Shown: positions 1 through 11,946 of the stretch, piece after piece
Layout of the letters: each line of letters begins with the position of its first letter
How positions within the stretch are numbered: position 1 is the stretch's first letter
Source: Lobosporangium transversale
Lineage: Eukaryota > Mortierellomycota > Mortierellomycetes > Mortierellales > Mortierellaceae
Direction: 5' to 3'
Length of the DNA: 64,000 bases
Assembly: GCF_002105155.1 (NCBI RefSeq)
Contig: NW_019028994.1
Coordinates: 744,001-808,000, forward strand
Program-made: the position numbers and the translations under genes
Notes under the pieces: generated by a model
What the model was told of the DNA's origin: nothing
The model's input: only the letters and a program-made list of their open reading frames with translations
The model's database searches: none

Positions 1-2924
1 ATGAAGTAGCAAAAGCGACAGCAACAACTTCTCGTCGGCAGAGCATTAGTTCAGTATATAGTTTCGAAGCCATGGACATGAAGGAGGACGAGCAGGAAGT
101 GGAAGTAGTGGAGGTGGATGAGGCGTCACCTTTAGTATGGAGAAGCTTTGTGGATGAAGCATCTATCCTTCATTTCTTAGAGGACCGTGTCCGCCTTGAA
201 CCGGTATTCAAACAGCAGCTATATGAATATGTGAAGCTCTCGAAGAGCGATAGCAGGTGGCGGATAGCAGCAGCCAATGCGATGACAATCTTGGTCCAAG
301 CAGGCGAGTCATTTATCGAAGCAGACTTGCGAGGCATTCAGATCCCAGGAGCAGACCTCAGTTATGGTATATTTGAGTATGCTCAGCTACAAGGAGCAGA
401 TCTGAGGAAGGTCAATTTACGGAAGTGTTGGCTTCGTGAAGCAGACCTGAGTGGAGCAAAGATGGCAGGTGTACAGTTTGGAGAATGGCCACTTCTCGAA
501 GTTGGTGGCGCTGTACGCTATGGATCATACTCGCCTGATGGGAAGACACTCGCTGCCGTTATCAAAGATGGCTCTGATAACTATTCAGTTGCTATCTATG
601 ATACATCAACATGGATGATGCTTTCAACTCTGGAGGGCAATGGGATTGGCAATAGGTTTATATACTCGCCAGACAGTCGATATATCGCCTCTTGGGGTTC
701 TCCGCAAACTGCTGTTTTAGTTTGGAATGTAACCTCAGGAATATTAGTTCACCGATTGGAGGGCCATACAAATCTAGTGAACTGCGTAGTGTACTCGCCA
801 GATGGAAAGCACCTTGCCTCAGCTAGCGATGATAAGTCGGTGTTGGTGTGGGACATTCAATCAGGGGTGCTCAAATACAGGTTAGAGGGCCATACAGGCC
901 GTGTGAGAAGTGTGACATACTCTCCTGATGGACTCCGGATTGCAACCGGCAGCCGTGACGGGACAGTACGGTTGTGGGATGCGATATCAGGGCAGCAGCT
1001 GATGAGGATGGATCGTGTGCCTGGAATTGAGCAAATTGTGTATTCACCCAATGGCCAGGAAATTATATCTCACTGTGCTGGTAAAAGTTATTTGTATGTG
1101 TGGGATGTTGGGTCTAGTCAAAAAAAGTACGGGTTGGATCATGATAATAGCGTCTGCGGCATTCAATATTCTCCTAATGGGAAGTTTGTTGCTTCATCTG
1201 CCGGGAGTACGGTATTCCTATGGTATATGCAAACAGGAATGCTCATCCATATTCTTTTAGGGCATACCGAGCGTATCATGGACCTAAGATACTCACCAAA
1301 TGGAGAACAGATTGCCACTTGTAGTATCGACAGCACAGTCCGGCTTTGGGACACGAGATCAGGACAAATCATGAATACCTTTTATGGCCACTTCAGCGAG
1401 ATATGTTGTGTGACATACTCACCAAACAACCATCAACTTGCATCCTTCAGCGATGATAAAACAATACGCCTTTGGGATACTCGATTACAGAAATATAATC
1501 GCAATTCATATGACCATCCATTGCTGGTCTACCCCATTATGAGCTCATCGGATGGAAAGCAGATAGCTTTGCACAGCACTAAACTACTGTGTGTTTGGGA
1601 TGCAAGAACAGGACAGTCCATCCATGTTTTACAAATCCCCGATAAGTACACATGGGACATCAAGTATTCGCCTGATGGTCGGTTGCTTGCTTCTCGCCGT
1701 TATAATTCTTCACGTGTCTACCTTTGGAATGCTCGAACAGGCCAAGTTACCCATACCTTGGAGCTGCAGGACAGGCAATACGATTGGATCTACGCCTTTG
1801 ATTTCTCACCTATTGACCATCGAATTGCCTGTGGTCATCGCCGCGGATATGTGACTATATGGAACACACAAACAGGAGAGCTCATCCACACTCTACGGAG
1901 CCACAAGAGTGTTGTAGGGTGTGTAGTATTCTCACCAGATGGCCACCATCTTGCTTCAATTGATGAAGGTGGCGCTCTTAGAGTCTGGACGGTTCATTCA
2001 GGTGGCCTTTGTTATAAAGTGAAGGATGGAGAAAGGGGCAGCAATCCTGTCAAATACACGCCTGACAGTCAGAAGATAGTGTTTTGTCCCAGATTTATCT
2101 CTCGTGGGCTGAAAGTACGAAACGCAAAAACGGGTGAGCTTTGTTATACACTACCTGGGCACTATACAGGAATAGGGACATTTTCACCATGTAGTCAACG
2201 GATGGCTGATGCCCGCAGCAATGGACAAATTGATGTGCTGCATATGGAAACGGGAGTTGTTTTGTATACTCTTAAAGGGCACACCAGGGAGATCAGAGAG
2301 ATGGCTTACTCGCCTGATGGAAAGTACATTGCTTCAAGCAGCTATGATAAGACAGTGCGAGTGTGGGATGCAGAGACAGGCGAGTGCCTGGTAGTAATCC
2401 TATGTGAAGGCGGGTTTGTTAGAACGCTTGTGTGGAATACCTTTGAAGAAGGCTACTTTTTGGTCACAGGATCTGAGGATGCTTCTGTTCGGATGTGGCA
2501 GATTGTGAAGAAGGATGATCAATATCAGTATTGGCTGAAATGGAGCACCAGGCAAACGACTCTTAATGTCCGTAACATGTGTATTCAAGATGTAACTGGG
2601 TTGAGCGAAATCAATAGGAGGCTCTTGGAGCAACGAGGAACTATAGGTGAGCGTTCCCTTCCATTGGCTGTAGATGAATTATCTAAACAGATTGTAACGA
2701 CGCCATTAATGGCGCTCAAGCGTGATGCTTCCTCTGGTCAAATGGATTTGCATCAAGGCCCAGTAGTGACAGTTTCAGGCATGCCGTTGACAGCAGCGAC
2801 AGCACCAAGCAGATCGATCAAAGACTTTCAGTTCAAATACAGCGTATGCAGCGAATGTAATTTTGCACATGTCATTGCTTGTAGGCCTTGTGATGAAGGA
2901 AAACAATCAACAGCATGTCATTGA
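1..2924 (+). CDS. NLR-like gene A: pentapeptide-WD40 part (5' end outside window)
   Basis: The reading frame is open from base 3 to the stop at 2922-2924, and its first codons match an internal part of gene C, so the N-terminus (including any NACHT domain) lies left of the window. The visible 973 residues hold a helical linker, pentapeptide (A-D/N-L-x-x) repeats at about 310-470, roughly 16 WD40-like units at about 510-2530, and a low-complexity stretch. The tail ends in a Cys-x2-Cys-x3-His-x3-Cys motif. WD40 arrays of this kind form propellers that sense ligands in fungal NLRs; that role is known for the class and inferred here. Bases 733-865 are identical to the matching part of gene B. An internal ATG at 72 is not the real start. 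AATAAA signals follow the stop near 2925-2938. What precedes the pentapeptides is inferred from paralogues B and D. Confidence 0.85.
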   Translation, partial: EVAKATATTSRRQSISSVYSFEAMDMKEDEQEVEVVEVDEASPLVWRSFVDEASILHFLEDRVRLEPVFKQQLYEYVKLSKSDSRWRIAAANAMTILVQAGESFIEADLRGIQIPGADLSYGIFEYAQLQGADLRKVNLRKCWLREADLSGAKMAGVQFGEWPLLEVGGAVRYGSYSPDGKTLAAVIKDGSDNYSVAIYDTSTWMMLSTLEGNGIGNRFIYSPDSRYIASWGSPQTAVLVWNVTSGILVHRLEGHTNLVNCVVYSPDGKHLASASDDKSVLVWDIQSGVLKYRLEGHTGRVRSVTYSPDGLRIATGSRDGTVRLWDAISGQQLMRMDRVPGIEQIVYSPNGQEIISHCAGKSYLYVWDVGSSQKKYGLDHDNSVCGIQYSPNGKFVASSAGSTVFLWYMQTGMLIHILLGHTERIMDLRYSPNGEQIATCSIDSTVRLWDTRSGQIMNTFYGHFSEICCVTYSPNNHQLASFSDDKTIRLWDTRLQKYNRNSYDHPLLVYPIMSSSDGKQIALHSTKLLCVWDARTGQSIHVLQIPDKYTWDIKYSPDGRLLASRRYNSSRVYLWNARTGQVTHTLELQDRQYDWIYAFDFSPIDHRIACGHRRGYVTIWNTQTGELIHTLRSHKSVVGCVVFSPDGHHLASIDEGGALRVWTVHSGGLCYKVKDGERGSNPVKYTPDSQKIVFCPRFISRGLKVRNAKTGELCYTLPGHYTGIGTFSPCSQRMADARSNGQIDVLHMETGVVLYTLKGHTREIREMAYSPDGKYIASSSYDKTVRVWDAETGECLVVILCEGGFVRTLVWNTFEEGYFLVTGSEDASVRMWQIVKKDDQYQYWLKWSTRQTTLNVRNMCIQDVTGLSEINRRLLEQRGTIGERSLPLAVDELSKQIVTTPLMALKRDASSGQMDLHQGPVVTVSGMPLTAATAPSRSIKDFQFKYSVCSECNFAHVIACRPCDEGKQSTACH

Positions 2925-4124
2925 GAATAAAGAATAAATTGGGAAAATGCTTGCAGATTAATGGTCATAGAAAGGGTAACGATAAATACACGTCTTTTAC
3001 ATGAGCGATATGATACGACGAATACGTGTCAAGGGTGGAGGCGAGGTAAATCAACCACTGTTGTTATCTAATTCTTTCGTAAAAACGAGTGTCTTGTCTA
3101 TATGGCAGCTAGTTGACGAGGATGTGGTCCCCTATGCTCTTAATTAACGGGAACGTTGCTAGGAACGTCCACGTTGTTGTTCTTTTTAAAAAGGGTGGTA
3201 AAGATTTGTTTTGTATTTGTATACGAGTAATATCTACGATTAAGAACAGGATCTACAGTTACTTTTCAGCGACGGCTGAGAAGCGGTATATATCAGATCT
3301 AACAGGGCTGTCATGATGTGTCAGAATGATCTTTTCTTTGCTTGTAAATGTACTGAGAGGGCACTGGCTGGGTCAAGGGTGTTATTGGGGATAAAATTAC
3401 AATGTCTTTAAGCGTTTGAAACGATTATATGGAAATACAATATATACGACTGTACTGTAAATGCATGTTACTTGGCAATTAAGGAAGCTTGCTTTCAACA
3501 GAGGTGAAAATGCACGTTCATGTGTGTACAGATCCTTGTTGCACGACCATGCTGGACATGAAGATGTAATGGGCGATCCAAACATGAATGTTCAGGTATA
3601 CATTTACAGTTGCACAAGAAAGATTTTGTCACAGCAATTACAGTGTCCTCAGCCCCTTTTTCCCTCCTTTTTTCTGACAGAGAGACCGCGTGGTAGCAAA
3701 TGATGGAACAAAGCCATGTGCTCTGTTATAGTGTGTGTGCAATTGTGGGTTGTGGATTACATGATTACATGAGCATGGCTTGTCCTGTCCCCTATCTTCT
3801 TTCTTCTACAGCTGGAGCTGGAGCTGGAGTCTCTCTTTCTCTCTCTTTCTCTCTTTCTTCTCTTTCTTCTCTTTCTCCCTTACTGCCCAGTTTAACTCTG
3901 CCCTCATTGCATCCCAGCAACTCATTCTCCATTCTCCATTCTTCTTTTCTCTTCATCCCATTACTTTCCTTTCTTTTCCTTCTTTTCTTCTTCCCTTCCT
4001 TCCTTCCTTCCTTCCTTCTTTCATTTCTCCCTTTTGTGCGAGTGTTTATATCAATAAAAGGAAAGAGTAATAAAAACAGATAGGGAGGAGGTGCTTGTCC
4101 ATATCCTCAAAAAAGCAAAAAGTC
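2925..4124. other. Intergenic: gene A 3' flank and CLC upstream region
   Basis: No gene is seen. Short frames here have no recognisable similarity. Bases about 3820-4030 form a strongly pyrimidine-rich tract (CTCTTT and CCTT repeats) on the + strand, ending just upstream of the CLC start. Such tracts are common upstream of fungal genes. Confidence 0.6.
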
Positions 4125-5661
4125 ATGAGCCGTCCTCAGTCTGTCAACACTGTTGACACACCCGTTCACGATCTCGCGTCCAGTCCTCCCAATCCCTCTG
4201 ATGCCTCTCAGACAGACCCCGTCCTCTCTCCCCCTAACCAGCCCCGTCGCTCTCTCTCCACTCACCTCTCCCCTGATTATCACAGCTGGGTCACCGATGT
4301 CTCTTCCCCTTCTCAAGGCCCAACTTCTTCCTCACCAGCTGTTCCCACTGTACCTTCTGCCAGTCGTTTCCTAGATGCTGTCACAGGTCGATCCAAGGCA
4401 CAGCAAGGACGTATTAGACGAGAGAACCAACCCAGCTTCAATGGATCCACTTTTACAAATTCCGACAACGAAGCTAGTAGAGAGCACGACTCTGAGTATG
4501 GCAATAACAACGACAACAACGACAATGACGACGAAGATGCTAATGACAATGGCGACGATAGTAGCAAGGACAACAAAGATATTGTACAGCAACAAGACCC
4601 TATTCTGCCCACTCGCAGTAGCAACGGTCGTAGTAGCCGCGGTTATGGTGCCACGAATACTAGTAGTCAAGACCCTTCTTTGAGTACAACAGTAGCTCCC
4701 CTTAGCTCTAACTACGGATTCAACGATACGACTGATGCCGCGTCAACCCCAAGACTTCCTCCCCTGAGCCAGAGTCGCGTGCAAGTGCCCGATCGTACAC
4801 GACCAGCATACAAAATGGGGGCTCCTATTACGACCAAACAACGTCCAAATAAACAGCGCACACCTTCTACGTCTCCAACATCAGAGCCCGACCATGACCG
4901 TGCAGACCAGCCGACAGAGACATCAGCGTTGCTAGGAGGAGGAGGGCGAGACAACCAAAATAGGACAAGGAACCCACAAGGGGATAGAGAGGAGAGATGG
5001 ACCAACGAGGGATCTAGGCGTAGGGTAGCACGCTACGATGGCGCAAATCAACAAGGAATCTTGGACCAGTATATGACAGATGAAAACGGCATGGATTCAT
5101 TACGTCGACCGAGCAGGTAAGGATTGGATTGGGCTAGTTGGTTTTGTTCTTTTTTTGTATGCATCATTCAACATCAGGATGGTGTGATTTGGCGGTATAA
5201 CATATTTTATTTTATTGCCTTTAATTTTAAAGTCATCATCACACGACCAGATGCAAGGTCTATGAAAGATGTGATATGATGCCATCAAAAAATTTTGCTT
5301 GTTCGTGCATTCATTTACTGATTGATGGGCTACTCTTTATTTTATTTAATGTTGCTCAATGCACTAAAGGGCTAGATCGCTCTCACCCACAATGGAATCT
5401 CGACGGGATAATCGGATTGCAGGCAAGGTAGCCTTTGAAAACTATCCTCATGGAAGCCATCGAAGTCGTAGTCAGAGTAGACCATTCCATAATCTGCGGC
5501 GATCTAGCATGGCAAACATCAACAGGGTTCGAGATAAATTGCTTCCACGCCGAAGTATGTTTTATGATGATGCCAAAGAGGCTCTCGTTAAGGAAAACAA
5601 TGGTATTCGTGTTTGGTATCACAATTATACCACCATTGGTAAGTTGCGCTCAATCAATGAC

Positions 5662-5696
<35 letters not shown>

Positions 5697-8370
5697 CGTG
5701 GGCTAAATTGACATGGCATTTTTCTGCTTCATTACTTATTCTAACCTTTTTTTATTTTACGTCCATTTCAACTTTTATTGTGGATTTATAAAAGATTGGA
5801 TTCATGACTTTGTGAAGGAACGCGTCCGCTTAAGACATTTACGATCGATTGGTGGCATACGTGGAGTGATCAAAAACAGAGCAGATGGCCTGAAAGGTTG
5901 GATACTTGTGCTCTTAACAGGTAAGAAATTATAGCTGCAACACATGCAATGTATCTGTTTTGATTGTTTGTGCAAATGTAAATGAGGAGGAGGAACTACC
6001 AATTTTCGCCGCAGCAGCTTATCTTTCAGCAAAGCCTCTTGTTCCTCCACATGCACGTGGGATCTATTAGATCTTATTTAATGCAACCTTATTTTTATTT
6101 TATTTTTACACTTTAAATCTGATTAAAAATGAACAAAAGCACACCATATCACATCATCACATCATCACATCATTTCTGGATACTGATACTGATGGATGGT
6201 GCTGATGCTGATGCTGATGCTGATGCTGATGCTGATGGACGGCTTTGGTAACTAATCTCCGCAATTGTGCATTCATTTTATTTATTATCTAATATCTATT
6301 TATTTATTTATCTACTTTAGGCCTCATCACAGCATGTCTGGCAGCTTTTATTGATGTCTTCAGTTGGTGGTTGGGCGATTTGCGCATGGGCTATTGTACC
6401 ACCAACTTTTGGTGGAGCCAATACTTTTGCTGCTGGAACTCTAAAAACTGTAAGTTGCTAGATACAATGATTGCTTTGAGAAGAGATGAAAATATATATA
6501 TACATATATATAGAATATGTGTTGTTCAACTTTTTTTTTTTCCTCCCTTTTTCATATTAATTTATTTTTACTTTTAATGATGATCCATCTCATTGACTGC
6601 AATATTGACTGCAATATTAGCTGCTGGGACATGTCCAGAGTGGGTCTCCTGGTCAAAGGCGCTTGCACCTGGCGAACTTAATATGAGAGTTTCAAACGAC
6701 ACCTTTGACTGGATTATCTATTGCTTATTTGGTGTAAGTTGTTTGTGATATATAAGGCCCCATTATTTGGGGGACAGGATTTGAAGAAAAAAAAAAAAAA
6801 AAAAAAAAAAAAACTAATGAATGATCGAATACATAGGTCTTGTTTGCTGGCGTTTGTGTAGTGATGGTGACCTCTGATGGGACCGTATCACAGCAACGAT
6901 CTCATGGAGCAACAAAAAGACGTAGTGTGCCCAATAATGGAGGCTTTGTCAGTTCTGCTCACAGAAACTCCGTTCAATCGATTTTGGATGCATCACAACC
7001 AAAGAAAATTGCCTACTTTGGTGCCGGATCTGGTATTCCAGAGGTCAAAACTATCCTCGGCGGATTTGTCATTCGAGGGTTCTTGGGATTTAGGACTTTG
7101 ATGATTAAGTTGATTGGACTGGTAAGTGAATGTCGTCCTTTTTTTTTTTTTTTTTTTTTTTTTTCGTTTTAAATCACTGTTTATGACTATAAAAAAATCC
7201 ATTTTATTAATTATCCAAAATTAATACTCATTCTGGCGATGCATATTCATCTAGCCCCTGATGGTAGCTTCAGGACTCAATATGGGAAAACAAGGCCCAC
7301 TTGTCCATATCGCTTGCTGTGTTGCAAACATTGTATGCCGTATCTTTGACAAATACAATCGTAATGACGGTAAGTAGCTCATCTCGACTGTCTTTTTTTT
7401 TTTTTTTTTTTTTCTCAAAAAATAAAAACCCCCCCAATGACGGTTCATTTTCATTCAACTCACACAAACATCTATGTGCTCATATTCTCGACAGGAAAAC
7501 GCAGGGAGATTTTATCTGCTGCTGCTGCATCAGGAGTTGCAGTCGCCTTCGGTGCTCCTATTGGTGGCGTCTTGTTCTCACTCGAGGAGGTTTCTTACTA
7601 CTTCCCAAGCAAGACCATGTGGCGGACCTATTTCTGTGCATTGACATCTGCTGTTGTGTTGAAGGTAAATACCACTACTATTTTTCTGATCATTGCTTGA
7701 GACAAATGACCTCTTGAGATAAAAAAAAATAAAAAAATAAAAAAAAAATAAAAAAAAACTGAGATGTCTATATCAACCTGTCAATAATAGATGATCAATC
7801 CATATCGCATTGGGAAAGCAGTTCTCTTCCAGGTTACTTACAACAGAGATTGGCATCTCTTTGAAGCTGTCCCATTCTTTTTTATCAGTGTATTCGGGGT
7901 AAGAATTATCAATAATACAATTATTGAAAGGGCTTTTATTTATTTGTCTATCATTTTAATGGAGGCTCATTTGCTACAATGCTTCTTTGTGGGATATATA
8001 TTTTAACACTAAACATGAAACGATAACTTCATTGATATCTCTTTTGTTTTTATTTTTTTATTTTTTTTATTTATTTTATTTTTTTTAAAAAAGGGCGTCT
8101 ATGGAGCACTTTTCTCTCAGTTCCACATGTCGTACTCTCGGTTCCGATCTCGGACGTACATTGGTCGCCATCCAGTGCAGGAAGTCCTGGTCGTTGCCCT
8201 CATCACTTGTGCGGTCCAGTGGCTCAACCCTTGGACTCGGGTCAATCTTTTGCAACTCCTGACTAATTTATATAGCGAGTGCACGGCCGATAATCATCTG
8301 AATGGAATGTGCGCGTAAGTATTTTTTTTTTTTTTTTTTTTTATAGTCTGGAGGTGTTTGTTACACAACC

Positions 8371-8401
<31 letters not shown>

Positions 8402-9790
8402 GATACTGTTTACAGGGAAGTAATCGTTGCTCTAAAATTACTATTTACGTTAGTGTTGAGATTGAGCAGATTTACCCAATCTTTTTACTCCTGGCACAAG
8501 TATTCGTGATGAAGGTTGTCCTTAATTTCATTACATTCGGAGTCAAGGTTCCTGGAGGGATTTTTATCCCTACCATGGTCGCCGGGGCTGTATTCGGACG
8601 TATGGTCGGACTAGGTGTGCAGTGGTTGATTGCGTAAGTATCCTTTTTATTTTATTTTATTTTATTTTTTCTTACAACATATCTATTGAACAAAAAAGAA
8701 AAAGAGAAGAATGCCCAGTCGGCCATGCATCTTTATGCTCACCATCTTGCTCAACGGCATGATCTGGTGAACCTTTATAGCAAATATCCCGAGCACCAAG
8801 TTTTCCAGGTTTGCAACGGTGATAGTATGGACTGCATTATTCCAGGCCTGTATGCGATGATTGGGGCTGCAGCATGCTTATCAGGCGTCACTCGCATGAC
8901 CGTATCCTTGGTCGTCATCATGTTTGAGTTGACAGGAGCGATGACATACTCGTTACCTATTATGATGGCTGTCATGATTGGTAAATTTGTTGGGGATGCA
9001 TTTTCACCCGATGCGTTCTTCAATAAGCTGATTGCTCTGAATGAGCATCCTTACCTCGACAATAAGAAGGATTACAACACATGTGGATCAGCCGCTGATA
9101 TTGCGGATCGATTTGTAGAGACCATTGACGTGAATGTTGTTAATGATGTAGCTTCATTGAGACGCAAGGTTGAATTCCTTGCCGCCTCGGGATATTCCGA
9201 TGGAGGTCTTGCGATCGTAGATCGAGGTCTTTTGGTCGGTTATATAGCTTCTAACGAGCTAGGACATGCTTTGGACCTGGCGGAAGAAAAACATCCAGAA
9301 TGTATCTGCATCTTCAGGAACCGTGCTTCTTCAAATGTCCCTGCAGCGGAGATTATCACCTCTTTGACAGATCTGGAAGCGCGATCTGGAAGTGGAAGTA
9401 CTTCTCCACTTTCATCCAAATCACAATCACAGGATTGGCGACAAGACCGACAGATCCATCCAAGCTATGATGACTCTAGTTTTGATAATGATATGCAGGG
9501 CCATGATAGGCCGATTAGGCCAGGCAACCTTGCATCTTCTGGACGTTTCTATAGTAGGAGCAAGGACAGCCTGGAGCAGATTTTACGTTCAGACAGCAAG
9601 AGTTTACTTGGTTCCAGAACCGACAGTGGTCTATCAGCAGAGTACTTGGCAGATGGAGAAAGTGACCGTCCTCATCTTGATGCGCGACGTGATCGTATCG
9701 GTAGCACGGGAACAGTGGCCCTTTTGAGTGATCCAGCACACACTATGGACTTTACGCCTTTCACTGATCAAGTAAGAGAGTTTTGCTTTG

Positions 9791-9823
<33 letters not shown>

Positions 9824-10100
9824 ATTCGATAGTAATGGAAGGAAGGAGAGATAATTTACTCCGCTTCATTCTAATTTTGTTTTTTCTTTCTTTCTTTTTT
9901 CTCAAAAGGCCCCATTAGCAGTCAGCTTGTTTTCATCGATGGACTTGGTTATGGAACTATTCATCAAGTTGGGCATCAAGTATGTATGTGTAGTCAAGGC
10001 TGGACAACTTTATGGTATGATCCACAAGAAGCGACTTTTAGCCTTCTTGAAAGAGAATGATGACAAGCAAATGCGATACAACCGAGGCGAATGCTTCTGA
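4125..10100 (+). CDS. CLC-family chloride channel/transporter, 13 exons
   Basis: Exons: 4125-5116, 5370-5638, 5795-5920, 6321-6449, 6621-6733, 6837-7121, 7255-7369, 7495-7664, 7791-7898, 8094-8314, 8454-8633, 8781-9771, 9909-10100; together 1296 residues. About 420 N-terminal residues are polar and Asn/Asp/Ser-rich, longer than in most CLCs. The membrane core follows, with the first filter motif GSGIPE (about 607-612), the GKxGP loop (about 649-653), LEEVSYYFP (about 706-714, holding the internal proton glutamate) and [11 protein letters not shown] (about 872-882). Two CBS domains lie at the C-terminus. Related proteins (yeast Gef1, animal ClC-3/4/5) move chloride across Golgi, endosome or vacuole membranes. 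The gating glutamate of GKEGP is Gln here (codon 7291-7293). The 8315-8453 intron boundary is the least certain; a 4-nt exon at 8416-8419 is the alternative. Confidence 0.93.
6191..6240. repeat. GATGCT hexanucleotide microsatellite in CLC intron 3
   Basis: A run of GATGCT/GCTGAT units lies inside the intron 5921-6320, just after an ATCATCAC-type repeat (about 6150-6175). It is simple-sequence DNA with no sign of function. Confidence 0.85.
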
Positions 10101-10570
10101 GGGTTGAATTTGGCAACACACAAGATAAAAAAAAACTTTTTTTTATTTATATATATCCTCGATATAAAATCCTCTAGCACCAATACCACTACCTACCATT
10201 CAACATGTATACGTTACTACTCTTTCTTTCTTTCTTTCTTTCCCCATTTTTCCTTTTCACTTTTCACATTTCCTTGACATTAGTGAACACTATGTACAAT
10301 ACATTCTAAAGAACATACACATGCCTTTGTAGGCACTTTTTTTTTTTTTTTTTTTTTTTTTTTCAATCTTCTTTTCTCTTTTTTTATTTTTTATTTATTT
10401 ATTTTTTCTCTTCTTTTCTTTTCAACTTTTATTATGAGAAAAATGCAGAGAGTATAGTAAAAGAAAAGAAAAGAAAAGAAAAGAAAAGAAAAGAAAAGAA
10501 AAGAAAAGAAAAGAAAAGAAAAGAAAAGAAATGAAATGAAATGAAAATGCTAGAATATAAAATGGTATGA
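10101..10570. repeat. Convergent 3' spacer with T-run and AAAAG pentanucleotide array
   Basis: This spacer separates the CLC stop from the FCF1 stop. It holds a TTTC repeat near 10219-10240, a T run near 10339-10362, a T-rich stretch, and about 14 copies of AAAAG from about 10459 to 10530. No gene is seen. It probably holds the 3' UTRs of both convergent genes. Confidence 0.8.
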
Positions 10571-11104
10571 TTAATTGGTGGGAGCGCCATAGGCCTCTGG
10601 CAAGCGCTCGATTGTATACTTGCGTTGGGATAGATACATGATGGGGATACCGGGGATCTTTCTTATCCTCCGTTTGAGATCACGATCACATGTGGCGACG
10701 ATAAAGCATTTGTGTTGCATCACACGTTCGACAAGACAATCATCAGCATAAGTTCCTTTGTGAGTACAGGGTAAACGTTCGAATCTTGGATCACGAGCCA
10801 CCCTAAGGGCCACTTTGAATTTAGGGCCCAACTTCTCCAACTCTGCCATGACACAATCGGTAATACAGGGGATGGATTTAGCATAGAGACAATCCATCAT
10901 GCCCTTGACCAGTTCGATCTTGTTTTGAATTGAGAAGTTGATAAAGTTGGTATCGACCAAGACCCTGTATGGTGGTCCTAATGCTGAATTGTAGTTGAAG
11001 AACAAGGATGATGCGACTTGAGGACTAGATAAATAAGTAATAAAATAAAATGAGAAATAAGAAATGCAATGAAACGGGGGTTAGAAGAGAGGATATTCAA
11101 GCAA

Positions 11105-11139
<35 letters not shown>

Positions 11140-11474
11140 AAAAGAGACAGAGCATTGTAAAGATAACTTTTAGCGTAAGAGAACAAAAAAAACTTACATG
11201 TGCCTGACAGCCTTTTTCTCCTTCTCCTCTTCTTTTTTCTTTAATTTCTCCTGGTTTGCTTTAAGACGTGCATCATTAGGGTTGATCATACGCTTGACAA
11301 GCGCAAATTTCTTTGTAGTCTTGGTCTTGCCCTGTTCATAGGGGATGAGAAAAGAAAAAATAAACAAAACAAAAAAGAAAGAATAAAAGGAGATAAAGAA
11401 GTTAGGGGATGAACTTTTGGAGGGATTCATTGCTGTCCTTTTGTATTTGTAAATAAAAAAAAAAAACGCACCAT
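10571..11474 (-). CDS. FCF1: FCF1/Utp24-like PIN-domain rRNA-processing endonuclease
   Basis: Exons on the minus strand: 11474-11472 (the ATG alone), 11331-11198 and 11024-10571, giving 196 residues against about 190-198 usual for Fcf1. The protein has the basic, lysine-rich N-terminus of the family, then a PIN domain with the acidic positions [26 protein letters not shown] and [10 protein letters not shown], and it ends in YGAP. Fcf1/Utp24 is an SSU-processome nuclease that cuts pre-18S rRNA in the nucleolus; this is established for the family. The start is set by the family N-terminus (M-G-K): the ATG at 11474 is followed at once by a GTGCGT donor, and the GGC-AAG codons come after a CAG acceptor at 11332. 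It is divergent from the proton channel gene, with about 470 bp between the starts. Confidence 0.95.
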
Positions 11475-11946
11475 GTTGTCTAGGAAATAACAATAATAAT
11501 AATAACAATAATAAAAAAACTCCTGTTGCCTTTCTGTTAATAATCTTCTTTTTCAATGATGTTCTTTGTCGCCGTTGTTGTTTTTGCTGTTGTTGTCGTT
11601 ATTGGACGGAATGAATGAATAATAAATGAGAAGGGTAAAATGATACATTTATAAATACGGTAGTATTTTTTGTATATATTAAAAAAAAAAAAAAAAAAAA
11701 AGTGACTGCTTTAAGGGCAGCAAACAAATACAGCAGTGCAAGTAGCTTATTAAGGGGTGACTACCATTTTGGTGGCGCACTCCTGAACAAACACAATGTT
11801 CCCCTCGAGAAAAGGAGAAAAGGAAAGGAGAAAAGGGAGGAAAAGGAAAAAGGAAAAAGGCTGCAACCACATCTTTTTTTTTTTTTTTCTTTTTCAGGTC
11901 CACCTTTCCCTCATCCTCCCCCAACATCTCATTCACATTTCAGACC
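11475..11946. promoter_or_regulatory. Divergent promoter region between FCF1 and the proton channel gene
   Basis: This 472-bp spacer lies between two divergent starts. It holds a run of about 20 A at 11681-11701, a purine-rich stretch near 11808-11860, and a T-run/TTTTTCAG sequence near 11874-11897 that could be a 5' UTR splice acceptor. No gene is seen. Confidence 0.5.

Noticed and set aside
3700-4083. A Ser/Leu/Phe-rich frame upstream of CLC
   Set aside because: It is the translation of a CTCTTT/CCTT tract and has no ordinary protein composition.
4107-5005. Long open frames on the minus strand opposite the first CLC exon
   Set aside because: They mirror the biased codons of the Ser/Pro/Asn-rich + strand exon and have no family features; the + strand exon splices correctly into the CLC core.
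8416-8419. 4-nt microexon in CLC
   Set aside because: It would keep frame, but the simpler single intron 8315-8453 also keeps frame and needs no 50-nt second intron; mentioned only as an alternative.
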